Origin: Rhodoferax sp.
Lineage (GTDB): Bacteria; Pseudomonadota; Gammaproteobacteria; Burkholderiales; Burkholderiaceae
Direction: 5' to 3'
Assembly: GCA_020048295.1 (NCBI GenBank)
Contig: JAIFMT010000046.1
Span: 1 to 44,734, forward strand
Length of the DNA: 44,734 nucleotides
Each line of letters starts with the position of its first letter. The first letter of the stretch is position 1. Shown here one piece after another: positions 14,875 through 22,855 of the stretch. The translations under genes were made by a program, and so were the position numbers. The notes below the pieces were generated by a model that saw only the letters and a list, made by a program, of their open reading frames with translations, had not been told where the DNA came from and did not search any database.

Positions 14875-15790
14875 CTTCGCGAATTTGCCGGCCGGTGAGC
14901 TTGAGGAACAAGTCTTCCAGGTTGGCGGGCCGGTGCAGCGTGCGCAGCGCGTGGTGCTGCTCCAGCGCCGCCAGCAACGGACGCGCCTCGCTGGTATAGA
15001 AAAACACGGTTTCGCCACTGACCTCGACGCGCGCCGCCATGGCTTTGAGTGGCGAATGCACCAGTGCCAGCGCGCCGGTGCCATACACCTCGACCACATC
15101 GGGCTCCAGATGCTGGCGGATCAGGTCACGCGGCGCGCCTTCGGCAATCTTTTTGCCGTGGTCAACCACCAGCAGCCGGTGGCACAGCCGCTCGGCCTCG
15201 TCCATGAAATGGGTGGTCAGCAAGATCGACTTGCCTTGCTGCAGCAGCAGTTGCAGCCGCTCCCACATCAGATGGCGCGCCTGCGGGTCCAGGCCGGTGG
15301 TGGGCTCATCGAGCAGCAGCAGCCGGGGGTCATTGACCAGCGCGCGCGCCAGGCTCAGGCGGCGCTTCATGCCGCCCGACAACTCGCCGGGTTTGGCGTT
15401 GGCCTTGGCGCTCAGACTGGCAAATTCAAGCAGCGAAGGAATGCGTGCGCGGATTTGCGCGTCACTCAGTCCAAAGTAGCGGCCATACACCAGCAGGTTT
15501 TCGGCGCAACTGAAGTCGGGGTCCAGCGTGTCCATCTGGCTGACCACGCCGAGCTGCGCCTTGATGGCCAGCGCGTCTTGCGGCATGTGCAGGCCAAACG
15601 CCGTCACGCTGCCGGCGTTGGGCACGGTCAGCCCCAGGCACATGCGGATGGTGGTGGTTTTGCCAGCCCCGTTGGGGCCGATCACGCCCAGGCATTCGCC
15701 CGGCGCAATGTCAAACGACAGGTCGCTGACCGCCGTGGCATCGCCATAGCGCTTGAACAGCCCTTGCACAGAAAATATCGATTCACGCAT
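14867..15790 (-). CDS. NodI-type ABC transporter ATPase
   Basis: A protein of 307 residues from ATG 15790 (a GTG at 15811 is less likely). Walker [10 protein letters not shown] is at 38-46, Q-loop in [12 protein letters not shown], signature LSGGM at 138-142, Walker B LLLLDEP with Asp161 and Glu162, and switch His in [13 protein letters not shown]. The [21 protein letters not shown] stretch is typical of NodI and related exporters. The C-terminal part after residue 220 is the regulatory domain common to this group. With the permease gene directly downstream it forms a two-gene exporter unit. It diverges from the cdd operon with about 150 nt between the starts. Confidence 0.92.
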   Translation of the reverse strand: MRESIFSVQGLFKRYGDATAVSDLSFDIAPGECLGVIGPNGAGKTTTIRMCLGLTVPNAGSVTAFGLHMPQDALAIKAQLGVVSQMDTLDPDFSCAENLLVYGRYFGLSDAQIRARIPSLLEFASLSAKANAKPGELSGGMKRRLSLARALVNDPRLLLLDEPTTGLDPQARHLMWERLQLLLQQGKSILLTTHFMDEAERLCHRLLVVDHGKKIAEGAPRDLIRQHLEPDVVEVYGTGALALVHSPLKAMAARVEVSGETVFFYTSEARPLLAALEQHHALRTLHRPANLEDLFLKLTGRQIREDA

Positions 15791-15938
15791 GCTGTCATTG
15801 TGACGCAGCACCCGTCATTTTTTGTGCGCGCTGTGCAACAGCCCTCGTGGGTCTCACCCGCCACGGCAAGGCTGAGGCTGTCGATGCTGCGTTGTGGATG
15901 CCCAAAAAGTGCGCCAGTTCACGTTACAGTGCAGCCCC

Positions 15939-16394
15939 ATGCCCACCCTTCATCATGACCCAGACCGCCAACAGGATATGTTGGCCATCGCGCGCCAGGC
16001 GCGCGCCCAAGCCTACGCACCGTATTCCGGCTACCGTGTCGGTGCTGCCGTGCTGGACGACCAGGGTCGTATCCATGCGGGCTGCAATGTCGAAAACGCC
16101 GCCTACCCTGAAGGACTGTGCGCCGAAGCGGCTGCGCTGGCTGCCATGGTGCTGGCCGGCAGCACGCGCGCGCTGGCCGTGTTGGTGGTGGGCAGCGGTG
16201 GCGAAGCCGCTGCCGGCTGGATTACCCCATGCGGCGGTTGCCGACAAAAGTTGCGTGAATTTGGCAGCCCCGATTTGCGCATCATCAGCGCCAACGAAGT
16301 GGCGATCGGGCCCAGTTACACGCTGCAAGCCTTGCTGCCTGACAGCTTTGGCCCGGATCACCTGCCGCCGCGCGCAGCGGCCGCTGCGCCATGA
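15939..16394 (+). CDS. cdd: Cytidine deaminase
   Basis: A protein of 151 residues of the short, tetrameric type. It deaminates cytidine and deoxycytidine to uridine and deoxyuridine. CNVENAAYPEGLCAE carries the zinc ligand Cys61 and catalytic Glu63, and PCGGC gives zinc ligands Cys98 and Cys101. The substrate-binding YAPYSGYRVGAAV is at about 26-38. The start ATG 15939 is chosen from alignment of the first helix; the ribosome binding site is poor. It is the first gene of a nucleoside salvage operon, and its stop overlaps the next start by 4 nt (ATGA). Confidence 0.93.
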   Translation: MPTLHHDPDRQQDMLAIARQARAQAYAPYSGYRVGAAVLDDQGRIHAGCNVENAAYPEGLCAEAAALAAMVLAGSTRALAVLVVGSGGEAAAGWITPCGGCRQKLREFGSPDLRIISANEVAIGPSYTLQALLPDSFGPDHLPPRAAAAAP

Positions 16395-17194
16395 ACCTCA
16401 ACGATACCTGCAACACCATTGTGCAGCGGGCACCCCAGATCCAGCCACGCATAGCCGTGGTGCTGGGCTCCGGCTGGGGCGGTCTGACCGGGCACTTGAG
16501 CGATGCGGTGCAGATTGCCTACACCGAGCTGCCTGGTTTTGCACAACCCGGCGTGGCCGGGCACAGTGCCACCCTGTGGTTGGGGCGACTCGGGCAACAG
16601 GCGGTGGCGGTGATGAGCGGGCGTCAACATGGCTACGAGTCGGGTGCGGTGGACGGCATGGCGATACCCCTGCAAGTCCTCAAGCAACTGGGCTGCCACA
16701 CGCTGGTGCAAACCAACGCCGCCGGCAGCGTGCGCGCCGACATGCCGGCGCAGAGCCTGATGCTGCTTTGCGACCACCTCAACCTGCCACAGCGCTCGCC
16801 CCTGGTGGGGACGGTGGGCAACGAGCGCTTTGTCAACATGGTCGATGCCTACGACCCCGCCTTGCGCGCACACGCCCTGCGAGTGGCGCAGGCACAGGGC
16901 CGCGTGCTGTTTGAAGGTGTTTACGCCTGGTTTTTTGGACCCCAATTCGAAACCCCGGCCGAAATCCGCATGGCGCAACGGCTCGGGGCCGACGCGGTGG
17001 GCATGAGCACGGTGCCCGAAACCATTCTGGCGCGGCATCTGGGTATGCGCGTGCTGGCGCTGTCATTCATCACCAACCTGGGGGCCGGCCTGTCCGCCGA
17101 GTCACTCAGCCACGCCCATACCCTGAGCCAGGCGCAGACCGGCAGCGTGCTGGCCAGTCGCCTGCTGGCCCACATCATCGCCACGCTTGAGTGA
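16391..17194 (+). CDS. punA: Purine nucleoside phosphorylase
   Basis: A protein of 267 residues of the trimeric (mammalian-like, PunA/XapA) phosphorylase type. It splits purine nucleosides with phosphate to give base and (deoxy)ribose-1-phosphate. Phosphate-binding LGSGWGG is at 25-31, and SGRQHGYESG, QTNAAGS and FFGPQFETPAEIR are family motifs. The base-contacting Asn229 lies in FITNLGAG. Motifs are complete, so it should be active; whether it prefers inosine, guanosine or xanthosine cannot be told. Its start overlaps the cdd stop, indicating translational coupling. Confidence 0.92.
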   Translation: MNLNDTCNTIVQRAPQIQPRIAVVLGSGWGGLTGHLSDAVQIAYTELPGFAQPGVAGHSATLWLGRLGQQAVAVMSGRQHGYESGAVDGMAIPLQVLKQLGCHTLVQTNAAGSVRADMPAQSLMLLCDHLNLPQRSPLVGTVGNERFVNMVDAYDPALRAHALRVAQAQGRVLFEGVYAWFFGPQFETPAEIRMAQRLGADAVGMSTVPETILARHLGMRVLALSFITNLGAGLSAESLSHAHTLSQAQTGSVLASRLLAHIIATLE

Positions 17195-17240
17195 GCGGGG
17201 TGCGGTCATCAGAGAACTTATTTTTACCCGAATCAGCCCC

Positions 17241-18050
17241 ATGAAAACGCCAGACACCCTGACCAATGCCGACTGGCCGCATGACTTGCCACGCAGCGCC
17301 CGCCTGGCACTGGCCTGCCTGGACCTCACCAGCCTCAACCCCGATGACACCGAGGCCGACATTGCCAGACTCTGCCAGCGCGCCAACGGCCCTGCAGGCC
17401 CGGTGGCTGCCGTGTGCGTGTGGCCACGGCTGGCGGCGTTTGCGCGTGCGCAGTTGCCCAGTCACATCAGCGTGGCAGCGGTGGCCAACTTTCCACACGG
17501 CCATAGCGACATCGGCGCGGCGGTGGCCGACACCCTGGCCATCGTGCAGGCTGGCGCGCAAGAGGTGGATGTGGTGCTGCCCTACCGCGCACTGATGGCC
17601 GGCGACGAGGCCACGGTGGCCGCCCTGCTGGGCGCGGTGCGGCAGGTCTGCCCGGACCTGCGGCTCAAGGTGATCCTGGAAACCGGCGAGCTCAAGACCC
17701 CGGCGCTGATGGCGCGGGCCAGCACGCTGGCGTTGCAGGCTGGCGCTGACTTCCTGAAAACCAGCACCGGCAAAACGCCAGTGAACGCCACGCCTGAGGC
17801 CGCGCAGATCATGCTGGCCACCATCGCCGCCAGCCCGGCAGCCAGAAATCATGTAGGTTTCAAGGCTTCAGGCGGCATCAGGACAGTGCAGGAAGCTATT
17901 GTTTACGCAGCACTGGTGAGGCAATACCTGGGGGCTGCAACGCTTGGACCCCAGCGCTTTCGCATTGGTGCGAGCAGCCTGCTAGACGCCATTGAAGCCG
18001 TTCTGGCCGGCAGCAGCACGCCAGCGGCGACGCCCACCGGGCTTTATTGA
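17241..18050 (+). CDS. deoC: Deoxyribose-phosphate aldolase
   Basis: A protein of 269 residues that cleaves 2-deoxyribose-5-phosphate to glyceraldehyde-3-phosphate and acetaldehyde. The Schiff-base lysine is Lys173 in FLKTSTGK, and the second active-site lysine is Lys208 in GFKASGGIRT. The aspartate of EVDVVLPY is present. ATG 17241 gives a normal start; a GTG at 17187 overlapping punA is an alternative but adds an unusual leader peptide. No deoB (phosphopentomutase) gene is seen in the window, although it would be needed to feed deoxyribose-1-phosphate to this enzyme; it must be elsewhere. Confidence 0.94.
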   Translation: MKTPDTLTNADWPHDLPRSARLALACLDLTSLNPDDTEADIARLCQRANGPAGPVAAVCVWPRLAAFARAQLPSHISVAAVANFPHGHSDIGAAVADTLAIVQAGAQEVDVVLPYRALMAGDEATVAALLGAVRQVCPDLRLKVILETGELKTPALMARASTLALQAGADFLKTSTGKTPVNATPEAAQIMLATIAASPAARNHVGFKASGGIRTVQEAIVYAALVRQYLGAATLGPQRFRIGASSLLDAIEAVLAGSSTPAATPTGLY

Positions 18051-18063
18051 GCGCCGCCAGACC

Positions 18064-19352
18064 ATGCTTGCACAGGAAATCATCCGCCTCAAACGCGACG
18101 GCCAAGCGCTTGAGCGTGCCCATATCGACTGGCCATGGCCATGTTTCTGCAAGGCATGAGCCGCAGTGAGACCGTCCACCTGACGCAGGCCATGACGCAC
18201 TCCGGGCGGGTGATGAACTGGGCCCACGCCAGCTTGCACGGGCCCATTCTGGACAAGCACTCCACCGGCGGTGTCGGCGACAAGGTCAGCCTGATGCTGG
18301 CTCCCATCGTCGCCGCCTGCGGTGGCGTGGTGCCCATGATTTCAGGACGGGGTTTGGGCCACACCGGCGGCACGCTCGACAAGCTGGGCTGCATTCCCGG
18401 CTACCAATGCGCCCCCGACCTGTGCACACTGCAGCAGGCGCTGCAGACTGCTGGCTGCGCCATCATTGGCCAGACCGCCGACCTGGCCCCGGCCGACCGC
18501 CGGCTGTACGCCATCCGCGACGTGACCGCCACCGTGGAATCGGTGCCGCTGATCACCGCCAGCATCCTGTCCAAAAAACTCGCTGCCGGGCTGCACGGAC
18601 TGGTGATGGACGTGAAGGTCGGCAACGGCGCCTTTGCCAACTCACCCGCCATGGCCACGGCGCTGGCCGAATCGCTGGTGGCTGTGGCCACACAGGCCGG
18701 TCTGCCCACCACCGCCTGGCTGACTGACATGAACCAGGTGCTGGGCCAGTCCTGCGGCAACGCGCTGGAGGTGCTCGAAGCGCTTGAATTTTTGCGTGGT
18801 CGCTGCACTGAGCCACGCCTGCTGCTGGTCACCCGAACCCTCAGCGCCGAACTGCTGCAAATGGGTGGTCTGGCCAGCAGTGAGGCCGATGCGCTACAAA
18901 AAGTGGATCATGCTTTGGCCAGTGGACGGGCATTGGAGCAGTTTTCACGCATGGTGGCAGCGTTGGGCGGCCCGACCGACTTTACCGAGCGACCTGACCA
19001 CTACCTGCCCGGCGCGCCAGTGCAGCGCGTGGTGCCAGCACCGCGCAGCGGCTGGGTCAGCGCCATGGCCACGCGCGACATCGGCCTGGCGGTGGTGGAA
19101 CTCGGTGGCGGCAGGCGCCAGGCCAGCGACAGCATCAACCCCGGCGTTGGTTTGAGCCAATTTGCCCAGGTCGGGCAAATCGTGCAATGCGGCGAGCCGC
19201 TGGCCGTCATCCATGCTGCCGATACCGCCAGCGCTGACCGCGCCCAGCACAGCTTGCTGGCGCTGATTCAGGTCAGTGATGCCGCACCCAGCCTGTCACC
19301 AGTGCTCATCGGGCGCACTGGCGACGCCCATCCGGCTTGCCGCAAGTCATAG
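18064..19352 (+). pseudogene. deoA: Thymidine phosphorylase, internal deletion and frameshift
   Basis: ATG 18064 lies 13 nt after deoC and begins a correct DeoA N-terminus (MLAQEIIRLKRDGQALERAHI). It then leaves frame and stops at 18157-18159. The rest of the protein is intact in the next frame from about 18129: LAMAMFLQGM, the phosphate-binding KHSTGGVGD, SGRGLGHTGGTLDKL, ITASILSKKLA, MDVKVGNGAF and GGGRRQASD, ending at 19352. Comparison with E. coli DeoA (from memory) shows about 19 residues missing at the joint, that is roughly 55 nt, plus the frame change. The lost part belongs to the helical alpha domain used for thymine binding and dimerisation. A 405-residue product could start at ATG 18135, but activity is doubtful. 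Confidence 0.8.
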
Positions 19353-19384
19353 CGCAGCATGCGGGCGCTGTGGGCAGGTCAAGG

Positions 19385-21526
19385 CTAGAGGTCAAAACTG
19401 CGATACTGGTTTTTCCCGGCCAGCTTGGCCAGGTACATCGCCTGATCGGCCTGGCGCAACAGCTGTTCGCCGGCCAGTTCCTGTGCCTGCGGATAAAACG
19501 TCACTCCGATGCTGGCTGACACGCGCAATAACGACTCACCAAACAGCACCGGCTGGCTGGCAGCGTCGAGCAAGCGCTGCAGCAGCGGCTCACAATCGTT
19601 GTCCTGGTCCAGGTCAACGATGATGGCCGCAAACTCATCGCCGCCAATGCGCGCCAGCGTATCGCCTTCGCGCAGCACCAGCTTCATGCGCTGCGCCAGC
19701 GACACCAGCATGTGGTCGCCAGCGGCGTGACCGTAGGCATCGTTGATCATCTTGAAGCCGTCGAGGTCAATGAACGCCAGCGCCAAGCGTTGACCACGCC
19801 GCTGCGCCTGCGACATGGCCTGCTGCAGCCGGTCGGCCTTGAGGGCGCGATTGGGCAGGCCGGTCAAGGCATCAAAATGCGCCAACTGCTGCAAACGCTG
19901 CTCTTGTTCCTTGCGCTGCGTGATGTCGGTAAACAGCGCCACAAACTGCGCCACCTCGCCACGCGCATCGCGCACCACGCTGATGTGCTGCTGCTGCACG
20001 TACAGCGCCCCCGACTTGCGCCGGTTCCAGAATTCACCCTCCCAATAGTCCTGGGTGGTCAGGCTGTGCCACATATCGGCATAAAACGCCGCGTCGTGCC
20101 GCCCGGAGCGCATCAGGCTCGGGTTGCGCCCCAGCACTTCGGCACGCGCGTAGCCGGTGATGCGGGTAAAGGCGGCGTTGACATCAATGATGTTGCGCTG
20201 CGCATCGGTGATCAAGATCCCTTCACGGGCGTGACTGAACACATTGGCGGCGAGCTTTTGCTGCTGCTCGGCCTTCTTGCGCATGCTGACATCGCGCACC
20301 GCGACATGGATCGCATCTTGACCAGCATAGACAATACGGGTGCCCTGCACCTCAACATCGATCACCACGCCGTCGAGCCGCACAAAGCGCGACTCGACAA
20401 ACGGCAGCAAGGCTTGCCCCTGCACAATGCCGTCCAGACGGGTCAGCTGCTGTTCGACAAAATCCGGGTGAACCAGGTCAACCGTGGAAGTGCCGACCAG
20501 TTGCTCTGGCCGGCTGGCACCAAACAGCCGCACGGCCGCCGGATTGACATACAAAATGGTGGTGTCCCGGTGCACCAAAATGGCCTCTGGTGTGCGCTCG
20601 GCCAAGGTGCGAAAACGTGCCTCGCTGTCCTCTAATTGGCTGGCAGCCTGCTGCTGCTCCAGCGCAATGCTGACCAGTTTGGCCAATTGCTCCAGCAAGG
20701 TGATGTCGGCATCAGAAGGCATGTGGGCATGGCTGTGATAAACCGAAAACACGCCCTTGACACGCTGATCGCGGTCGAATACGGGCTGCGACCAGCAAGC
20801 CCCCAGGCCAGCTCGGCTTGCCAGTTCCCGGTAATTCTGCCAATACGGATGCTGCGCAATGTTGGCCACAATGACCGGTTCGCCGGTGTGCGCAGCGGTG
20901 GCGCAGCCGCCATTGCCCATGCCAATAGTCAGTCCGTCCACCGCCTCGACAAAAAAATCAGGTAGCCGGGATGCCACCGCCACATGCAGGTGCCGCCCAT
21001 CCGCATCGGTCAGCATGATGGCGCAGTGCAGTTGGGGTTGCAGATTGGTCAGTCCGTGCGCCAGCGCACCCAGCACATCGGTCAGCGCGGCGCGAAGCGC
21101 CATCAATTCCAGGATGTCACTGCGAAACTTCTCAAAGGCAGCCAGTTGCCGCTGCTGGGTGATGTCGCGGCCAATGCACAGCACGCCATTGACCTGCCCC
21201 TGTGCATCGCGCAAAGCGGTCTTGGTGACCTCGACCAGCGCATGGTGGTTCCCACGCGCTGATCCAAGCCACATTTCCAGCACCAGTGGCTCGTGACAAC
21301 CCTGGTCCGTGGCGCGGTAGCCCTGCGCCACCTCGGCGGGGAAAAAATCAAAGTCGGTTTTGCCGAGCAACTCGGCCTCGGGCACGCCAAGGAATGCTTC
21401 AAAGCTCGGATTACAGGCCACATACGCGCCAGCCAGGTCTTTGACCCACACCATTTGCGGTAAATGTTGCAAGATGGCTTGTAGCCGCTGGTTGGCTTCC
21501 TGCAACGCAAGTGTTTGCTCGATCAT
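19385..21526 (-). CDS. PAS-GAF-PAS-PAS-GGDEF sensor diguanylate cyclase
   Basis: A protein of 713 residues from ATG 21526. The order is PAS (about 1-125), GAF (135-290, with VIVANIAQHPYWQNYRELA), PAS (300-415), PAS with PAC (425-535, with EGILITDAQRNIIDVN and a WEGEFWNRRKSG block), then GGDEF (545-713). The active site RIGGDEFA is intact (628-632), and an inhibitory RxxD site (REGD) lies five residues before GGDEF. It should therefore make cyclic di-GMP with product feedback. No EAL domain and no membrane helix, so it is a soluble sensor; the ligands of the PAS and GAF domains are unknown. The frame is open further upstream to 21997, but that part has no domain and overlaps the divergent uspA gene. 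Confidence 0.9.
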   Translation of the reverse strand: MIEQTLALQEANQRLQAILQHLPQMVWVKDLAGAYVACNPSFEAFLGVPEAELLGKTDFDFFPAEVAQGYRATDQGCHEPLVLEMWLGSARGNHHALVEVTKTALRDAQGQVNGVLCIGRDITQQRQLAAFEKFRSDILELMALRAALTDVLGALAHGLTNLQPQLHCAIMLTDADGRHLHVAVASRLPDFFVEAVDGLTIGMGNGGCATAAHTGEPVIVANIAQHPYWQNYRELASRAGLGACWSQPVFDRDQRVKGVFSVYHSHAHMPSDADITLLEQLAKLVSIALEQQQAASQLEDSEARFRTLAERTPEAILVHRDTTILYVNPAAVRLFGASRPEQLVGTSTVDLVHPDFVEQQLTRLDGIVQGQALLPFVESRFVRLDGVVIDVEVQGTRIVYAGQDAIHVAVRDVSMRKKAEQQQKLAANVFSHAREGILITDAQRNIIDVNAAFTRITGYARAEVLGRNPSLMRSGRHDAAFYADMWHSLTTQDYWEGEFWNRRKSGALYVQQQHISVVRDARGEVAQFVALFTDITQRKEQEQRLQQLAHFDALTGLPNRALKADRLQQAMSQAQRRGQRLALAFIDLDGFKMINDAYGHAAGDHMLVSLAQRMKLVLREGDTLARIGGDEFAAIIVDLDQDNDCEPLLQRLLDAASQPVLFGESLLRVSASIGVTFYPQAQELAGEQLLRQADQAMYLAKLAGKNQYRSFDL

Positions 21527-21648
21527 GGGGGCTTCATCTTTTTGGAATTTTGGGTCTGAAGTACAACGAAAGGTGCCCGGCTCGCCCAGAAAAAAACAGG
21601 CATTCAGAAAGTGAGACTTGGTATTTTTATCCACTGTCGGGCCAGTGT

Positions 21649-21670
21649 CTATCCCCCATTTGGGGGATAG
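21649..21670. promoter_or_regulatory. Perfect palindrome between the GGDEF gene and uspA
   Basis: Two exact 9-base arms, CTATCCCCC and GGGGGATAG, flank ATTT. It lies 79 nt before the uspA start and 123 nt before the GGDEF start. There is no T tract and no gene end nearby, so a terminator is unlikely; a dimeric regulator site is the simplest reading. The regulator is not identified. Confidence 0.5.
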
Positions 21671-21748
21671 GGTGACTGTTGCGCCAACCCAAACAAACCA
21701 GGCCACCGCTGCTTGGGTAAACTGCAAGGTCGTTTTAGGAGTCCACCC

Positions 21749-22168
21749 ATGAAAGTCTTGCTTGCTGTTGACGGTAGTTCTTACACCAAGAAAATGCTGG
21801 CCTATCTGGCAGCACACGACATGTATTCTGCCAAGAACGAATACACCGCCTTTACCGCCCAGCTGGGGCTGCCGTCGCAGGCGCGCACGGCCCTGGGCAA
21901 GAATCTGGTGAAGAAATACTACGAAGATGAGGGCCAGCGGGTCATGCAACCCGTCACCAAATACCTGGAGCGACACGGCATCACGCCGCAGTGCCACTGG
22001 AAGATCGGCAAACCCGGCGAGTTGATCAGCAAATTAGCCATCGAAGGCAAGTTTGATCTGGTCGTGATGGGTTCGCACGGTCACAGTGCCCTGATCAATC
22101 TGGTGGTAGGTTCGGTGGCGACCGAAGTGCTGGCAGGCTGCAAGGTGCCCGTGCTGATTGTTCGTTAA
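21749..22168 (+). CDS. Universal stress protein UspA family
   Basis: A single-domain protein of 139 residues. The first strand MKVLLAVDGSSYT has the conserved Asp. The ATP-binding pattern G-2x-G-9x-G-S is complete in MGSHGHSALINLVVGSVATEV, so it belongs to the ATP-binding type. Such proteins support survival under starvation or oxidative and respiratory stress; the target is unknown. TAGGAG precedes ATG 21749. A palindrome upstream may control it. The stop codon lies inside the 12-base palindrome GTTAACGTTAAC (22164-22175), which may be chance. Confidence 0.92.
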   Translation: MKVLLAVDGSSYTKKMLAYLAAHDMYSAKNEYTAFTAQLGLPSQARTALGKNLVKKYYEDEGQRVMQPVTKYLERHGITPQCHWKIGKPGELISKLAIEGKFDLVVMGSHGHSALINLVVGSVATEVLAGCKVPVLIVR

Positions 22169-22246
22169 CGTTAACACGCACCGTCAAGACCCACGCTGGT
22201 CCATTATCCAGCGCGAACAGCGCCGTTGCGGCGATCCGACTCAGCG

Positions 22247-22711
22247 TTAGCGTTCGTTGCGAAACTGCTCATGACAGCTTTTGCAGCTTTTCTCCACCCC
22301 ATCCACGGCGCTGCGGATGGCCACTTGGTCGGCACTGCCTGACACCTTGACCAGTTGATCCACCCGGCCCAGGAAGCTGTCTTGCGCTTGTTTGAATTCA
22401 GCGGCTTTTTGCCAGACTTCTGGCTTGGCACGGGTGGGCGGGTAGTTGCCATCAGCGGTGAAAAAGGCCCAGGGCTGGCCCGCCAGCTCTTGCAGTTCCA
22501 GCGCCTGCGCCTGGAATTGAACCTTGATATAGCTTTCACGTTCACGCGCTACCAGGCCCATGGGTTCGAGCGTTTTGGTCATCTTCTTGAAAACGGCCTG
22601 CCGTTGGGTGACCAGTTGTTGTGGATGGGTATCCTTGACCTTGTCCCCGCAGGCCCCCAGCAACAAAATGGACGATAGCAAGACAAGTTTGATGGGCAAG
22701 AATTTCAGCAT
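22247..22711 (-). CDS. Cytochrome c'-type lipoprotein
   Basis: A protein of 154 residues. Lipobox LLGAC gives lipidated Cys21, then a four-helix body ending in the haem-attachment motif CKSCH (Cys143, Cys146, His147) close to the C-terminus. This is the arrangement of class II cytochromes c, including cytochrome c', which bind NO or transfer electrons in the periplasm. Classical cytochromes c' are soluble, so lipid anchoring is unusual. It lies downstream of glnE on the same strand, 144 nt away, and probably has its own promoter. No other redox gene is adjacent. Confidence 0.8.
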   Translation of the reverse strand: MLKFLPIKLVLLSSILLLGACGDKVKDTHPQQLVTQRQAVFKKMTKTLEPMGLVARERESYIKVQFQAQALELQELAGQPWAFFTADGNYPPTRAKPEVWQKAAEFKQAQDSFLGRVDQLVKVSGSADQVAIRSAVDGVEKSCKSCHEQFRNER

Positions 22712-22855
22712 TTTTGGAATGGAGCAGGTAAAAAAGGTAAATTGGCCGTGCCGCCCAGAGACCGCCGCAAACGCGGCAGTTGCATCGACGCAGCGCAGCC
22801 CATTGTGGAGTCGAAGTGTAGAAGAGACACGGTCAATGAGCGACCAAGCCCGGGC

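Noticed and set aside
14705..15958. Long open frame on the plus strand opposite the ABC transporter genes
   Set aside because: His/Gln/Arg-rich translation without domains; a mirror effect of GC-rich codons in the real genes.
17850..17910. AT-richer stretch in deoC with AGGCTTCAGGC and GCTATT that looks like the dispersed repeat
   Set aside because: It encodes the conserved DeoC motif GFKASGGIRT with the active-site lysine, so it is native coding sequence.
22164..22175. GTTAACGTTAAC palindrome at the uspA stop as a terminator
   Set aside because: The stem is short and AT-rich without a T tract; it may be chance.
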